From positions 62,001 to 126,000 of the forward strand of contig NZ_JBILJW010000009.1 of assembly GCF_044377035.1 (NCBI RefSeq): a stretch of DNA of 64,000 nt, given 5' to 3'. The DNA is from Silanimonas sp044377035 (GTDB taxonomy: Bacteria > Pseudomonadota > Gammaproteobacteria > Xanthomonadales > Xanthomonadaceae). The notes under the pieces were generated by a model. It was not told where the DNA came from and made no database searches. It was given only the letters and a program-made list of their open reading frames with translations. Shown piece by piece: positions 17,174 through 26,415 of this stretch. Every line of letters starts with the position of its first letter. Positions within the stretch are counted from its first letter, which is position 1. The position numbers were made by a program, and so were the translations under genes.

Positions 17174-19705
17174 TCAGCCCTTGAACGCCGGCCGCTCGCC
17201 GGTCGTGCGCCCGCCGCCACCGCCGGTGTCGCCGGTGATGTGGGTGATGGTCTGCCGCAGTTCGCGGCCCAGCACGATCTTGGCGTCCTTGTCCCAGGCC
17301 ATCAGCGCTTCGTCGAAGTCGAGCTTGCCGTTCGGGCACAGCCAGACCAGGTTGAGTTCGCGCAGTTTGGCGATGAAGCCGCGGAACAGCGTCTTGTCGA
17401 AGAACTCCGGCGCGGCCGGCGCGTACAGCAGCGACAGCCGCTGCGCCGCCAGCTGGCAGAAGCTCTCGAGCTCGCTGGCGCTGATGCTGCGCGGGCCGCG
17501 GCGAACGAGGGTGGCGATGGCGATGAAGTAACGCTCGAAGGCCTGTTGCAGCGAGTGCGCGATGGCACGCAGGCGGAAGACCTCGTCGGTCTGGCCGGGG
17601 CCGCGGGTCAGGAAGCCGCCATCGTCCTCGCTGGCCACCGAGAGCAGGCCTTCCGCCACGAAGAGGTTGATCGTGGCGTCGAGGCGCTCGGCGAACTCGG
17701 CGTCGTCCCAAGGCAGGAACAGCTCGGCCTTGATGAACGGGTAGATCGTCTTGCCGAGGCGCAGCACGCCGGCGCGGCTGATGCGCCGGTTGTTCTGGAA
17801 GCACAGCGCGATCCACGCCGGTGCGGCGAACAGGTGCAGCACGTTGTTGCGGAAGTAGCTCTGCAGGACGGCGGTGTCGCCTTCCATCGAGAACACGTCG
17901 CCGAGCGGGTGCTTGACGCGACGGATCACGCCCATCGCCTCGCCGTAGGCCACGATCTGCTCGGGCGACATCGGCGTGACGGTGACACGGTCGCTGTAGG
18001 GCAGCGCGGCGAGCAGCTTCTTCGACAGCGCGAGCTGGGCCAGCAGGTCGGCCTCGTCCATCGCGTGCTTCGGCGTGGCCAGCAGGGCCACGGCGAGCAG
18101 GTTGATGGGGTTCACGTCGGCGGCGCGGTTGATGTTGACGTGGATGCGTTGCGCGATGTCGTCGACAACGTCGCCGAACCAATCGGGCTTGGCATCGGGG
18201 CCCAGCGCCTCGCCGGACCAGCCTTCGGCACGCTCGGCGAGGACCTCGCTGAGATGGATGGGCTCGCCGAAGCTCACCGCCACCTGGCCGTATCGGCGTC
18301 GCAGGGTGCCCATCGCCGCCACGACCAGCGCGCCGATGCTTTCCTTCTGTTTCGGCCGGCCGGTGAGCTCGTCGAGGTAGCTGTCGCCCTCGATCAGCTT
18401 CTCGTAGCCGATGTAGATCGGCTGGAAGACCACCGGCTTGCGCGGCGCGCGCAGGAAGGCGCGCAGGGTCATCGCGATCATGCCGCCCTTGGGCTGCAGC
18501 AAACGCCCGGTGCGGGAGCGGCCGCCCTCGATGAAGTACTCGATGGAGAAGCCTTCGCCCACGAGCTGCGCCACGTATTCACCAAGCACAGCGGCGTAGA
18601 GCGCATTGCCCTTGATGCTGCGGCGGATGAAGAACGCGCCGCCGCGCCGGAGGATCGGACCGATCACCGGCATGTTGAGGTTGATGCCGGCCACGATGTG
18701 CGGCGGGACGATGCCGTTCTTGTAGAGCAGGTAGCTCAGCAAGAGGTAGTCCATGTGGCTGCGGTGGCTCGGCACGTAGATCACCTCGCGCCCGGGCGCT
18801 ACGGCCTTCAGGCTGTCGAGGTGGTGCATCTGCACGCCGTCGTAGATGCGGTTCCAGAACGCCGTGAGGCCGAAGCTCAGCGAGCGCACCACCGGGTGCG
18901 AGTAGTCGGCCGCGATCTCCCACGCGTACTTGTAGGCCTTCTTCCAGGCCTCGGCCGGCGTGGTGTTCTCGCGGCGCGCGGTGTCGGCGATCGCCTTGCG
19001 CACCGGCTCGGCGTCGACCACGCGGTCGACCAGCAATCGGCGCGTCGACAAGTCGGGGCCGATGATGGCTTCGCGGACGCGGCGGAAGTGGCCGCGCAGC
19101 ACGCGCGCGGTCTTGCGCACGGCGCGCTCGTGCGGGAGGTCCTCGGTGAGGATCTCGCGCACCGGGAAACCGGGGGAGAATCGCACCACGGTGCCGCGGC
19201 CATTGAGCAGGATCGCCAACAGCCTCCGGAAGCGGCCCACCAGCGCCCAGTTCTCCGAGAACAGCACCGAGAACCACCCGCTCTGCCGGTCCGGCGCGCG
19301 GCCGACCAGGATCGATACCGGCACCAGCTGCACGTCCTGCTTCGGGTTCAACCGATGCGCCATCAGCAGGCGCGCGAGGGCATCGGAGTGCGTCTTGTTG
19401 GCCGGGCGGCCGATGCTGCCGTTGCGGCGGCGCGACAGCGCCACGTAGGCCCGGCCGCGGCCCAGGGGGTCGCCCGGCAGCGGGGCCAAGGGCGACGGCA
19501 GGCCGGCCTCGCGACAGGCGCGGTCGAGGATCAGCATATTGCTGATGCCGTAATGCTCGAGCACGTAGCAGACCGGGCGGTCGAGCGTGATCGGCGGCAC
19601 GTCGGGATCGCGGGTGATCTCGATCCACGGGTTCAGCAGCCACTCGAGCAGGCGGGCCCACCAGGGCGGACGCACGTAACCGGTCACGGGCGAATCGGAA
19701 GCCAT
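17174..19705 (-). CDS. plsB: Glycerol-3-phosphate 1-O-acyltransferase
   Basis: An 843-residue membrane-associated enzyme that makes 1-acyl-glycerol-3-phosphate, the first step of phospholipid synthesis. The acyltransferase motif I, HRSHMD, is at residues 314-319 within YVPSHRSHMDYLLLSYLLY. Motif II (GGAFFIRRS), motif III (FIEGGRSRTGRLL) and motif IV (PIYIGYEKLIEG) follow in order. A long N-terminal helical domain and a C-terminal regulatory domain give the normal PlsB length. The ATG at 19705 starts MASDSPVTGY; upstream in-frame codons are basic, low-complexity sequence. Confidence 0.96.
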   Translation of the reverse strand: MASDSPVTGYVRPPWWARLLEWLLNPWIEITRDPDVPPITLDRPVCYVLEHYGISNMLILDRACREAGLPSPLAPLPGDPLGRGRAYVALSRRRNGSIGRPANKTHSDALARLLMAHRLNPKQDVQLVPVSILVGRAPDRQSGWFSVLFSENWALVGRFRRLLAILLNGRGTVVRFSPGFPVREILTEDLPHERAVRKTARVLRGHFRRVREAIIGPDLSTRRLLVDRVVDAEPVRKAIADTARRENTTPAEAWKKAYKYAWEIAADYSHPVVRSLSFGLTAFWNRIYDGVQMHHLDSLKAVAPGREVIYVPSHRSHMDYLLLSYLLYKNGIVPPHIVAGINLNMPVIGPILRRGGAFFIRRSIKGNALYAAVLGEYVAQLVGEGFSIEYFIEGGRSRTGRLLQPKGGMIAMTLRAFLRAPRKPVVFQPIYIGYEKLIEGDSYLDELTGRPKQKESIGALVVAAMGTLRRRYGQVAVSFGEPIHLSEVLAERAEGWSGEALGPDAKPDWFGDVVDDIAQRIHVNINRAADVNPINLLAVALLATPKHAMDEADLLAQLALSKKLLAALPYSDRVTVTPMSPEQIVAYGEAMGVIRRVKHPLGDVFSMEGDTAVLQSYFRNNVLHLFAAPAWIALCFQNNRRISRAGVLRLGKTIYPFIKAELFLPWDDAEFAERLDATINLFVAEGLLSVASEDDGGFLTRGPGQTDEVFRLRAIAHSLQQAFERYFIAIATLVRRGPRSISASELESFCQLAAQRLSLLYAPAAPEFFDKTLFRGFIAKLRELNLVWLCPNGKLDFDEALMAWDKDAKIVLGRELRQTITHITGDTGGGGGRTTGERPAFKG

Positions 19706-19721
19706 GCGGGTCGCTCGCGCG

Positions 19722-20666
19722 TCAGTTCGCCGGCGCGGCGGCAGGGGCGACGGCGGGCGCCTCGGCAGACGCGGCGGCCAGTTCGGCCACCGACTGCTCC
19801 AGCGCTTCGATGGCATCCTCGCGGTACCAGCCGCCGTCGATCTGCCGCATCGGCTGCTCGAAGCTGACTTCCTTGCCGAGCAGCGGGTAGCGCACGCGCA
19901 CCACGGCGCTCGGGCCGTCGATGGCGATCACTTCGGCCTGCACCTGCGACAACGCCGCATCGGCATCGATGCCGTAGGCCGACATCACTTCCTTGAACGC
20001 ACGGAAGGCGACGCCGGCCTTCTCGAGCATCGGGTCGTACTCCAGCGCCTCGATGGCCGCGACGTCCGGCAGCTCGAGCTCTCGGGCGGTGCGCACGGCG
20101 ACGCCCAAGGCCTGCTTCGCGCGCTCGCGGTCGGTGAACTGGGCCTGGTCGCCGGCCCATTCGGCCAGCGCCGTGACGACGCCGGTGGCGTGGCCCTTCT
20201 CGGCCTCGCTCATCGTCTCGCTGGCGCTGATGGCGGTGGTGGCGAAGCCCGACAGCATGGTGACGCCGAGCGTCCACTTCGGGCCGAGCTCCTGTTCGAG
20301 CGCGACGAGCTTCGGCTCGGCCTTGGCCCAGAGCGCGGTCTCGGCATCGGGCGCGGTGAGTTGCGCCATCAGCTCGGCATAGCGCTGCGCCTGCTCGGCG
20401 TCGACCGGATTCTTCGCCGCCACCTGCTGGCGCCACAGCGCCTTCTGCTGCGCGTGCATCGCCGGCGGCAGGCTGAGTTCGGCGTAGCGCTTCAGGTCGC
20501 CCTCGCGCAGGGCCTCGGCGAGCGCCTCCACGGCGGCCACGGGCTCGTCGGGCGCGCCCGGCACGGGCTCGGCCTCACGCTGGCAGGCGGCCAGCGCCAG
20601 CAGGGCCAGCAGCAGGCCGAGGCGGCCGATGCGGGTCGACAACGGGCGGGTCCAAGGCGTCAGCAA
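19722..20666 (-). CDS. Putative lipoprotein upstream of plsB
   Basis: A 314-residue protein with a lipoprotein signal: basic start, hydrophobic residues 16-27, then Cys28 in LALAAC. The mature part is helical (EALREGDLKRYAELSLPPAMHAQQ) and ends in a strand-rich region and an Ala/Pro-rich tail. The build, with a helical dose-like block about 'ALREGDLKRYAEL' followed by a late small beta domain, is that of many Lysobacterales envelope lipoproteins; no family is certain. Its stop codon lies 16 bp before the plsB start, suggesting an operon. Confidence 0.65.
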   Translation of the reverse strand: MLTPWTRPLSTRIGRLGLLLALLALAACQREAEPVPGAPDEPVAAVEALAEALREGDLKRYAELSLPPAMHAQQKALWRQQVAAKNPVDAEQAQRYAELMAQLTAPDAETALWAKAEPKLVALEQELGPKWTLGVTMLSGFATTAISASETMSEAEKGHATGVVTALAEWAGDQAQFTDRERAKQALGVAVRTARELELPDVAAIEALEYDPMLEKAGVAFRAFKEVMSAYGIDADAALSQVQAEVIAIDGPSAVVRVRYPLLGKEVSFEQPMRQIDGGWYREDAIEALEQSVAELAAASAEAPAVAPAAAPAN

Positions 20667-20749
20667 GGGAAGAATCCAGCGCAGCTCGAAGGACGGCGGA
20701 GGGTAGCAGATCGCCCCTTAAGCCTTGGTTCGACGCCCGGGCCGGCGCC

Positions 20750-21643
20750 TCAGTCCCGCAGCGCCGCGCGCTTCGCGGAGCGCTGGGCGTCGCGCGACAG
20801 GCTGCGGTCGTTGCCGTACAGGGCCGACTCCCAGCTGCCGTAGCTCGGGTTGGCCAGCATGAACCAGCGCTGCCCCACCCAGGCGTCGAAGCCCTGCAGC
20901 TGCGTGGCGCGGGCCTCGAGGCCGTTGTCGGAGACCGAGACAAAATCACCGAGCTGGTCGCCGAACTGCATCAGCACGCGGTAGCGCTGCGCCACGAACT
21001 GGCGGCGGCAGCCCTTGTCGCTGCCCTTGGGCACGCAGCCCGGCGTGTCGAAGCCGAGACCGAGGAACTGCGACTCTGCCGGCGGCGGGAAGCCCACGGC
21101 TTCGAGGTTCCGGCGCGTGACGGCCGACTTCGCGTGCTCGCGGTTGGTCAGGTAGATCATCGTGACGCCACGCTTCGCCGCCGCCTGCGCGAATTCCGGC
21201 GCGCCGGCGACCGCGGTGGCGCGGGCCTCATCGACCCAGGCGTTCCAGGTGGCGTCGTCGAAGCTGCCGTCCTCGCGGATCAGGCGCACCTGGTAGGGGC
21301 TGTTGTCGAGGACGGTCTCGTCGACGTCGACGATGATCGCGGGCGGCAGGCCGGCGACCGGCGCGACGCGGTCGTTGGCCGCCAGGGCATCCCACGAGGC
21401 ATCGGCGAGGGCGGCGTCGAGCAGGCGCTCAGCGCTGCGCCAAGCCTGCCGGTGCGCCATCCGCGCCTCGACCGACGACTGCACCCAGGCCGTGGCATTC
21501 AGGTTGTCGTGCGCGGGCACCGCCGGCTCGGACGCCGCCGGCTTGGGCATCGGCGTGGCCGCGGGGGCCTCGGCGACGGTCTGGCACCCGGCGAGGGCCG
21601 CGGACAGGGCGAGGACGAGGGCGGCGGAGCGAAGACGGGTCAT
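20750..21643 (-). CDS. HAD-family acid phosphatase lipoprotein (e(P4)/class C-like)
   Basis: A 297-residue lipoprotein with LAGC and Cys20. The HAD signature IVDVDETVLDN carries the DxDxT nucleophile, TMIYLTNREH is motif II, and FGDQLGDF near residue 240 is motif IV. This is the layout of outer-membrane class C acid phosphatases such as Haemophilus e(P4), which release phosphate from nucleotides (for NAD or nucleotide salvage) in the periplasm. The start at 21643 puts the signal at the N-terminus. It is 83 bp upstream of the lipoprotein-plsB pair. Confidence 0.85.
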   Translation of the reverse strand: MTRLRSAALVLALSAALAGCQTVAEAPAATPMPKPAASEPAVPAHDNLNATAWVQSSVEARMAHRQAWRSAERLLDAALADASWDALAANDRVAPVAGLPPAIIVDVDETVLDNSPYQVRLIREDGSFDDATWNAWVDEARATAVAGAPEFAQAAAKRGVTMIYLTNREHAKSAVTRRNLEAVGFPPPAESQFLGLGFDTPGCVPKGSDKGCRRQFVAQRYRVLMQFGDQLGDFVSVSDNGLEARATQLQGFDAWVGQRWFMLANPSYGSWESALYGNDRSLSRDAQRSAKRAALRD

Positions 21644-21731
21644 GGCAGGGCGCTTGCGGGGTCGGACCAAAGGGAGGGCTGGAGTCTAGCGGCGGTGTCG
21701 TGGCGACTTCGTGGCGGGCGTGGCCGGCGGT

Positions 21732-22355
21732 TCAGCCGAGCGGCAAGGACGCCTGCATCGGGTCGATGTGCCCTTCGCCGGCCATGATCTTCTTGAACTC
21801 GCCGCGCGACACCGAGACGTAGCGGTCGTTGCCGCCGATCTCCACCTGCGGGCCGTCGGTCACGGCATGGCCGTGCTCGTCGACGCGCACCACCATCGTC
21901 GCCTTGCGGCCCGTATGGCAGATGGTCTTGATCTCGACGAGGTTGTCGGCCCAGGCCAGCAGGTACTGGCTGCCTTCGAACAGCTCGCCGCGGAAGTCGG
22001 TGCGCAGGCCGTACGCCAGTACCGGCACGTTCAATGCATCGACGATCTCGGTGAGTTGCCACACCTGCGCCTTGGACAGGAACTGCGCCTCGTCGACCAG
22101 CACGCAGCCCAGCGGCCCGCGCGCGGCGACGTCCTCGCGGGCGATGCGCTCGAGGTCGTCGTCGCGGGTGAACACCGTGCCCTTCGCCTGCAGGCCGATG
22201 CGCGACGCGACGACCCCTTCGCCAGCACGGGTGTCGAGGCGCGGCGTGAGGATGAGCGTGCGCATCCCGCGCTCGTGGTAGTTGTGCGCGCTTTGCAGCA
22301 GCGTCGTGGTCTTCCCGGCGTTCATCGCCGAGTAGTAGAAGTAGAGCTTGGCCAT
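21732..22355 (-). CDS. tdk: Thymidine kinase (type II)
   Basis: A 207-residue deoxynucleoside kinase: Walker A SAMNAGKTT near residues 9-17, the catalytic VDEAQF segment, and FEGSQYLLAWAD lining the nucleoside pocket. It phosphorylates thymidine for dTMP salvage. The C-terminal lasso region reads ICHTGRKATMVVRV and later RYVSVSRGEF. In the usual enzyme these positions carry a four-residue zinc site (CxxC and CxxH); here only the first Cys remains. Its start lies 78 bp from the divergent rep gene. Confidence 0.95.
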   Translation of the reverse strand: MAKLYFYYSAMNAGKTTTLLQSAHNYHERGMRTLILTPRLDTRAGEGVVASRIGLQAKGTVFTRDDDLERIAREDVAARGPLGCVLVDEAQFLSKAQVWQLTEIVDALNVPVLAYGLRTDFRGELFEGSQYLLAWADNLVEIKTICHTGRKATMVVRVDEHGHAVTDGPQVEIGGNDRYVSVSRGEFKKIMAGEGHIDPMQASLPLG

Positions 22356-22433
22356 GCCGCCATTCTAGCGGGCCGTGGCGGGGCCGGCCCCCGGCTGCGA
22401 CAATGCGGGCCGTCGTTCCGCCGCAAGATCCCC

Positions 22434-24413
22434 ATGTCCCTCAATGCCCCGCAGCGCGAAGCCGTGCTGTACACGCAGGGCCCGCTGCTCGTACTCGCCG
22501 GCGCCGGCTCCGGCAAGACCCGCGTGATCACCGAAAAGATCGCCCACCTCATCGCGACCGGCCAGCGCGAGGCGCGGCACATCGCGGCCATCACCTTCAC
22601 CAACAAGTCGGCGAAGGAGATGAAGGAGCGCGTGGCGAAGCGGGTGCGCGGAGACGCGGCGGAAGGCCTGACGATCAGCACCTTCCATGCCTTGGGGCTG
22701 CGCTTCCTGCAGCAGGAAGCCGGCCGCGCCGGGCTGAAGCGCGGCTTCTCGGTGTTCGATTCGGACGACCAGATGGGCATCGTCAAGGACCTGATGCCGC
22801 CGGGCACCAAGAACGACGTGCTCGAACGCCTGCGCGGCCTCGTCTCGCGCGCCAAGAACGAAGCGCTGAGCCCCGAGCAGGCGATGGAACTCGCCAAATC
22901 CGCCGTCGAGCGCGAGGCGGCGAACCTCTACGCGAAGTACCAGCAGCGCCTCGCCGCCTTCAACGCGGTGGATTTCGACGACCTGATCCGCCTGCCCGTG
23001 ACGATGCTGGAGGCCGACCCCGACTTCGCCGCCGGATGGCGCGAGCGCCTGCGCTACCTGCTGGTCGACGAGTGCCAGGACACCAACGGCGCGCAGTACC
23101 GACTGCTGAAGCAACTCGCCGGCCCGAAGGGCAGCTTCACCTGCGTGGGCGACGACGACCAGAGCATCTACGCCTGGCGCGGCGCGCAGCCGGAGAACCT
23201 GAACCTGCTCGGCAGCGATTACCCCGCGCTGAAGATCATCAAGCTCGAGCAGAACTACCGCTGCGGTGCGCGCATCCTGCGGCTGGCGAACACGCTGATC
23301 GCGAACAACCCGCACGAGCACCTGAAGACGCTCTGGAGCGACCAGCGCGAAGGCGACAAGATCAAGGTCTGGCGCTGCGAGAACAACGAGCACGAAGCCG
23401 ACCGCGTCGCCGCCGAGATCGACTACCTGAGCAAGGCCAAGGAAATCCCGTTCGGCGAGTTCGCCGTGCTGTTCCGCGGCAACCACCAGAGCCGCGCGCT
23501 GGAGAAATCGCTGCAACTGCTGCGTATTCCCTACCACCTCACGGGCGGCACGGCGTTCCTCGAACGTGCCGAGGTGAAGGACGCGCTGGCCTGGCTGCGC
23601 CTCGTGGCCAATGCCGACGACGACGCGGCATTCCTGCGTTCCGTCTCGTCACCCGCGCGCGGCATCGGCGGCACCTCGCTGGCCAAGCTCGCGGAGCTGG
23701 CTCAAGCGCATCACCTGTCGCTGGACGGCGCGGCGCGGCAGATGTCGATCCTGAAGCAGCTGCAGCCGCGCATCGCGGCCGCGCTCGGCGAATTCACCGG
23801 GATCGTCGATCGCCTTCGCGATGATTCGGAGCGCATGCCGGCCAAGGACCTCGTGCTTGCCCTGGCGGAGCGCAGCGGCATGCTCGAGGCCTTCCGCGCG
23901 ATGAGCAAGGACAAGGCCGGCTTCGAGCGGCGCAAAGCGAACCTCGACGAGTTGGCCGACTGGTTCGACGGCCCGAAGAGCAGCGTCGGCGACCTCGCGG
24001 CGCAGATGATGCTGCTCAGCCACGCCGACCGCGGCGAGCCCGGAAACGCGGTGCGGCTGATGAGCCTACACGGCAGCAAGGGCCTCGAGTTCCGCGCCGT
24101 GTTCCTCGTCGGCCTCGAGGACGGCACCCTGCCGCACGAGGCCAGCATGGAAGAGGGCCGCATCGACGAGGAGCGCCGCCTGCTCTACGTCGGCATCACC
24201 CGCGCCAAGGAGCACCTCGTGCTCTCACACTCGCTGGAGACGAAGCGCTGGGGCGACACGATCAAGCTGCAGCCCAGCCGTTTCCTCGACGAGCTGCCGC
24301 CATCGGACCTCCAGCGCGACGGTGCCGATCCGGAAGCCGAGGCTGAATCGAAGAAGCAGCGCGGCCGCGCCCACTTGGCAGCGATGGCGGCCTTGTTCGA
24401 CGCGCCGAAGTAG
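22434..24413 (+). CDS. rep: ATP-dependent DNA helicase Rep (UvrD family)
   Basis: A 659-residue superfamily 1A helicase. Walker A is AGAGSGKT at residues 22-29, motif Ia is ITFTNKSAKEM, motif II is LVDECQDT, motif III is VGDDDQSIYAWRGA, motif IV is LEQNYR, motif V is LMSLHGSKGLEF and motif VI is LLYVGITRAKEHL. The start MSLNAPQREAVLYTQGPLLV is Rep-like and lacks a UvrD-type C-terminal tail. It moves 3'-5' and helps replisomes pass obstacles. The ATG at 22434 is chosen; the frame is open upstream through the tdk promoter region. It diverges from tdk. Confidence 0.95.
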   Translation: MSLNAPQREAVLYTQGPLLVLAGAGSGKTRVITEKIAHLIATGQREARHIAAITFTNKSAKEMKERVAKRVRGDAAEGLTISTFHALGLRFLQQEAGRAGLKRGFSVFDSDDQMGIVKDLMPPGTKNDVLERLRGLVSRAKNEALSPEQAMELAKSAVEREAANLYAKYQQRLAAFNAVDFDDLIRLPVTMLEADPDFAAGWRERLRYLLVDECQDTNGAQYRLLKQLAGPKGSFTCVGDDDQSIYAWRGAQPENLNLLGSDYPALKIIKLEQNYRCGARILRLANTLIANNPHEHLKTLWSDQREGDKIKVWRCENNEHEADRVAAEIDYLSKAKEIPFGEFAVLFRGNHQSRALEKSLQLLRIPYHLTGGTAFLERAEVKDALAWLRLVANADDDAAFLRSVSSPARGIGGTSLAKLAELAQAHHLSLDGAARQMSILKQLQPRIAAALGEFTGIVDRLRDDSERMPAKDLVLALAERSGMLEAFRAMSKDKAGFERRKANLDELADWFDGPKSSVGDLAAQMMLLSHADRGEPGNAVRLMSLHGSKGLEFRAVFLVGLEDGTLPHEASMEEGRIDEERRLLYVGITRAKEHLVLSHSLETKRWGDTIKLQPSRFLDELPPSDLQRDGADPEAEAESKKQRGRAHLAAMAALFDAPK

Positions 24414-24433
24414 CTGAAGGCACCGTCAGCCCG

Positions 24434-25246
24434 TCAACGCTGGCAGCGCGGGCACCACACGGTGGCGCGCTGCCCGAGTCGCATCGCCTTGAGCGCCGTG
24501 CCGCAGACCTTGCAGGCCTCGCCCTCGCGGCCGTAGACGAACAGCTCCTGCTCGAAATAGCCCGGCAGTCCGTCGGGGTTGAGGAAGTCGCGCAGGGTCG
24601 TGCCGCCGCGCTCGATGGCGTAGCCGAGGATGCGCTTCACGGCGGCGGCGAGGCGCTCGTAGCGCTCACGCGTGACGCGGCCGGCCGGCGTCGTGGGCCG
24701 GATGCCGGCCTCGAACAGGGCTTCCGCGGCGTAGATGTTGCCGACACCGACCACGACGGCCTGGTCCATCACGAAGGTCTTCACCGACGCCTTCTTGCCA
24801 CGTGAAGCCGTGAACAGCGTCTCCCCGGTGAAGGCGTCGGACAGCGGTTCCGGCCCGAGGCCAGCGAGCAGCTCGTGCACTTCGCCGGGCGGTTGCCAGA
24901 GCAGGCAGCCGAAGCGGCGCGGGTCGGTGAAGCGGAGCACGCGACCATCGTCGAGGCCGACATCGACATGGTCGTGCGGCCCGAGCGGCGCCGACGCCGG
25001 CAGGACCCGCATCACCCCGCTCATGCCGAGATGCCACAGCGCGCTGCCGGCCGCGGTATGCGTCAGGAGGTACTTCGCCCGGCGTTCGACGGCTTCGATG
25101 CGCTGGCAGGGAAGGCGCTCGCACACCGCGGCGGGGATCGGCCAGCGCAGGTCGGGCCGGCGCAAGGTGACGCCGGTGACGCGACGACCTTCCAGATGGG
25201 GCGCAAGGCCGCGCCGCGTGGTCTCGACTTCGGGCAGTTCAGGCAT
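24434..25246 (-). CDS. mutM: Formamidopyrimidine-DNA glycosylase (Fpg/MutM)
   Basis: A 270-residue base-excision repair enzyme that removes 8-oxoguanine and formamidopyrimidines. Pro2 and Glu3 of MPELPEVETTRRGL are catalytic, the Lys of RRAKYLL follows, and the C-terminal zinc finger C-x2-C-x16-C-x2-C is intact (CKVCGTALKAM to CPRCQR). It converges on rep and diverges from the MASE2-GGDEF gene. Confidence 0.97.
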   Translation of the reverse strand: MPELPEVETTRRGLAPHLEGRRVTGVTLRRPDLRWPIPAAVCERLPCQRIEAVERRAKYLLTHTAAGSALWHLGMSGVMRVLPASAPLGPHDHVDVGLDDGRVLRFTDPRRFGCLLWQPPGEVHELLAGLGPEPLSDAFTGETLFTASRGKKASVKTFVMDQAVVVGVGNIYAAEALFEAGIRPTTPAGRVTRERYERLAAAVKRILGYAIERGGTTLRDFLNPDGLPGYFEQELFVYGREGEACKVCGTALKAMRLGQRATVWCPRCQR

Positions 25247-25353
25247 CGGCGGCGGACGTGTGAAAGAGGGTCGCAGTGTAGGCCCGGTGGCCCGCCTCGC
25301 ATTGCGGTACCTCCGGTGCGGCCTTACGCTCCGCCCTCACCCCGGGAAGCCCG

Positions 25354-26415
25354 ATGGACACCAGCCCCGACGACGCCCAGCGACGGATCGTCCAGAACGC
25401 GGCGCACATGCGCCTGCTCGGGCTTTGGCTGGTCCTCCTTCCGGTCGCGGTGGTCCTGTACGAGCTGCAGGCGCCGGCGATCATGTGGGCCCTCGCCGCC
25501 GCGAACGTGCTCGTGTGGCCCTGGGTGGCGCGCCGGATGGCGCTCACGCACGAGCAACCGCTGGCCGTCGAACGCCGGAACCTGCACATCGACTCGCTGA
25601 TGGCCGGCCTGTGGGTCGCGCTGATGCAGTTCAACGCCGTGCCGTCGCTGATGCTCGCCTCCATCATCCTGATGGACAAATTCGCCTTCGGCGGCCCGCG
25701 GCTCGCCCTGCGCTGCGGCCTCGTCTTCCTCGCTTCCGCCGCCACCGTGGCGGCACTGGGCGAGTTCGCCTTCGCGCCGCAGAGCTCCTGGGCGGCCATC
25801 GCCGCATCGGCGCCGGCCTTGATGGTCTACCCCTCCGCCATCGCGTTCTCGGCATGGCGCCTCTCGCAGCAGCTCGGCGGGCATCGCCGGGCGCTGGCCT
25901 CGCTGGTGCGCACCGATCCACTCACCGGCGCGGCCAACCCGCGAGCGCTGCAGGAAGCGACCGAGCACGAGTTCCGCCGCTTCCGCCGCAGCGGCCACCG
26001 CGCCAGCTTCATGGTGGTGGACGTCGACCGTTTCCGCCTTCTCAACGATGTGCACGGTCGCGCCGCCGGCGACGCCGCGCTGCAGGCCATTGCCGCGGTG
26101 CTCCGCAAGACCCTCCGCGACACCGACACCTGCGGCCGCCTCGGCGGCGATCGCTTCGGCGTCGTGCTGACGGATGCCAGCGGCAGCGGCGTGGGCGAGC
26201 TGGCCGAACGCCTGCGCCATGCGCTGGCCGAGCGCCTGCTCCATGACGCCAGCGGTGCCCACCCGACGGTGAGCATCGGCTACGCGCAGATCGACGCCGG
26301 GATGCTCACCAGCACGCAGTGGATCGCCGCCGCCGAGTCGGCGCTGCGCGCCGCGAAGTCGGCGGGGCGCAACCGCAGCATGTCGGCGCCGGCCTTCGGC
26401 AGCCTCGGCCCATGA
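25354..26415 (+). CDS. MASE2-GGDEF membrane protein with altered active site (GGDRF)
   Basis: A 353-residue protein. Residues about 20-165 form several membrane helices, with RRNLHIDSLMAGLWVALMQFN and VPSLMLASIILMDKFAFGG matching the MASE2 sensor domain of the DgcC/AdrA type. The GGDEF domain follows (RTDPLTGAANPRAL, VDVDRFRLLNDVHG). The signature reads GGDRF at residues 264-268 where GGDEF or GGEEF is expected, so one metal or base position is Arg. The upstream RDTD, five residues before it, fits an intact RxxD inhibitory site, suggesting c-di-GMP binding rather than synthesis. The next gene starts inside its stop codon (ATGA). Confidence 0.88.
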   Translation: MDTSPDDAQRRIVQNAAHMRLLGLWLVLLPVAVVLYELQAPAIMWALAAANVLVWPWVARRMALTHEQPLAVERRNLHIDSLMAGLWVALMQFNAVPSLMLASIILMDKFAFGGPRLALRCGLVFLASAATVAALGEFAFAPQSSWAAIAASAPALMVYPSAIAFSAWRLSQQLGGHRRALASLVRTDPLTGAANPRALQEATEHEFRRFRRSGHRASFMVVDVDRFRLLNDVHGRAAGDAALQAIAAVLRKTLRDTDTCGRLGGDRFGVVLTDASGSGVGELAERLRHALAERLLHDASGAHPTVSIGYAQIDAGMLTSTQWIAAAESALRAAKSAGRNRSMSAPAFGSLGP

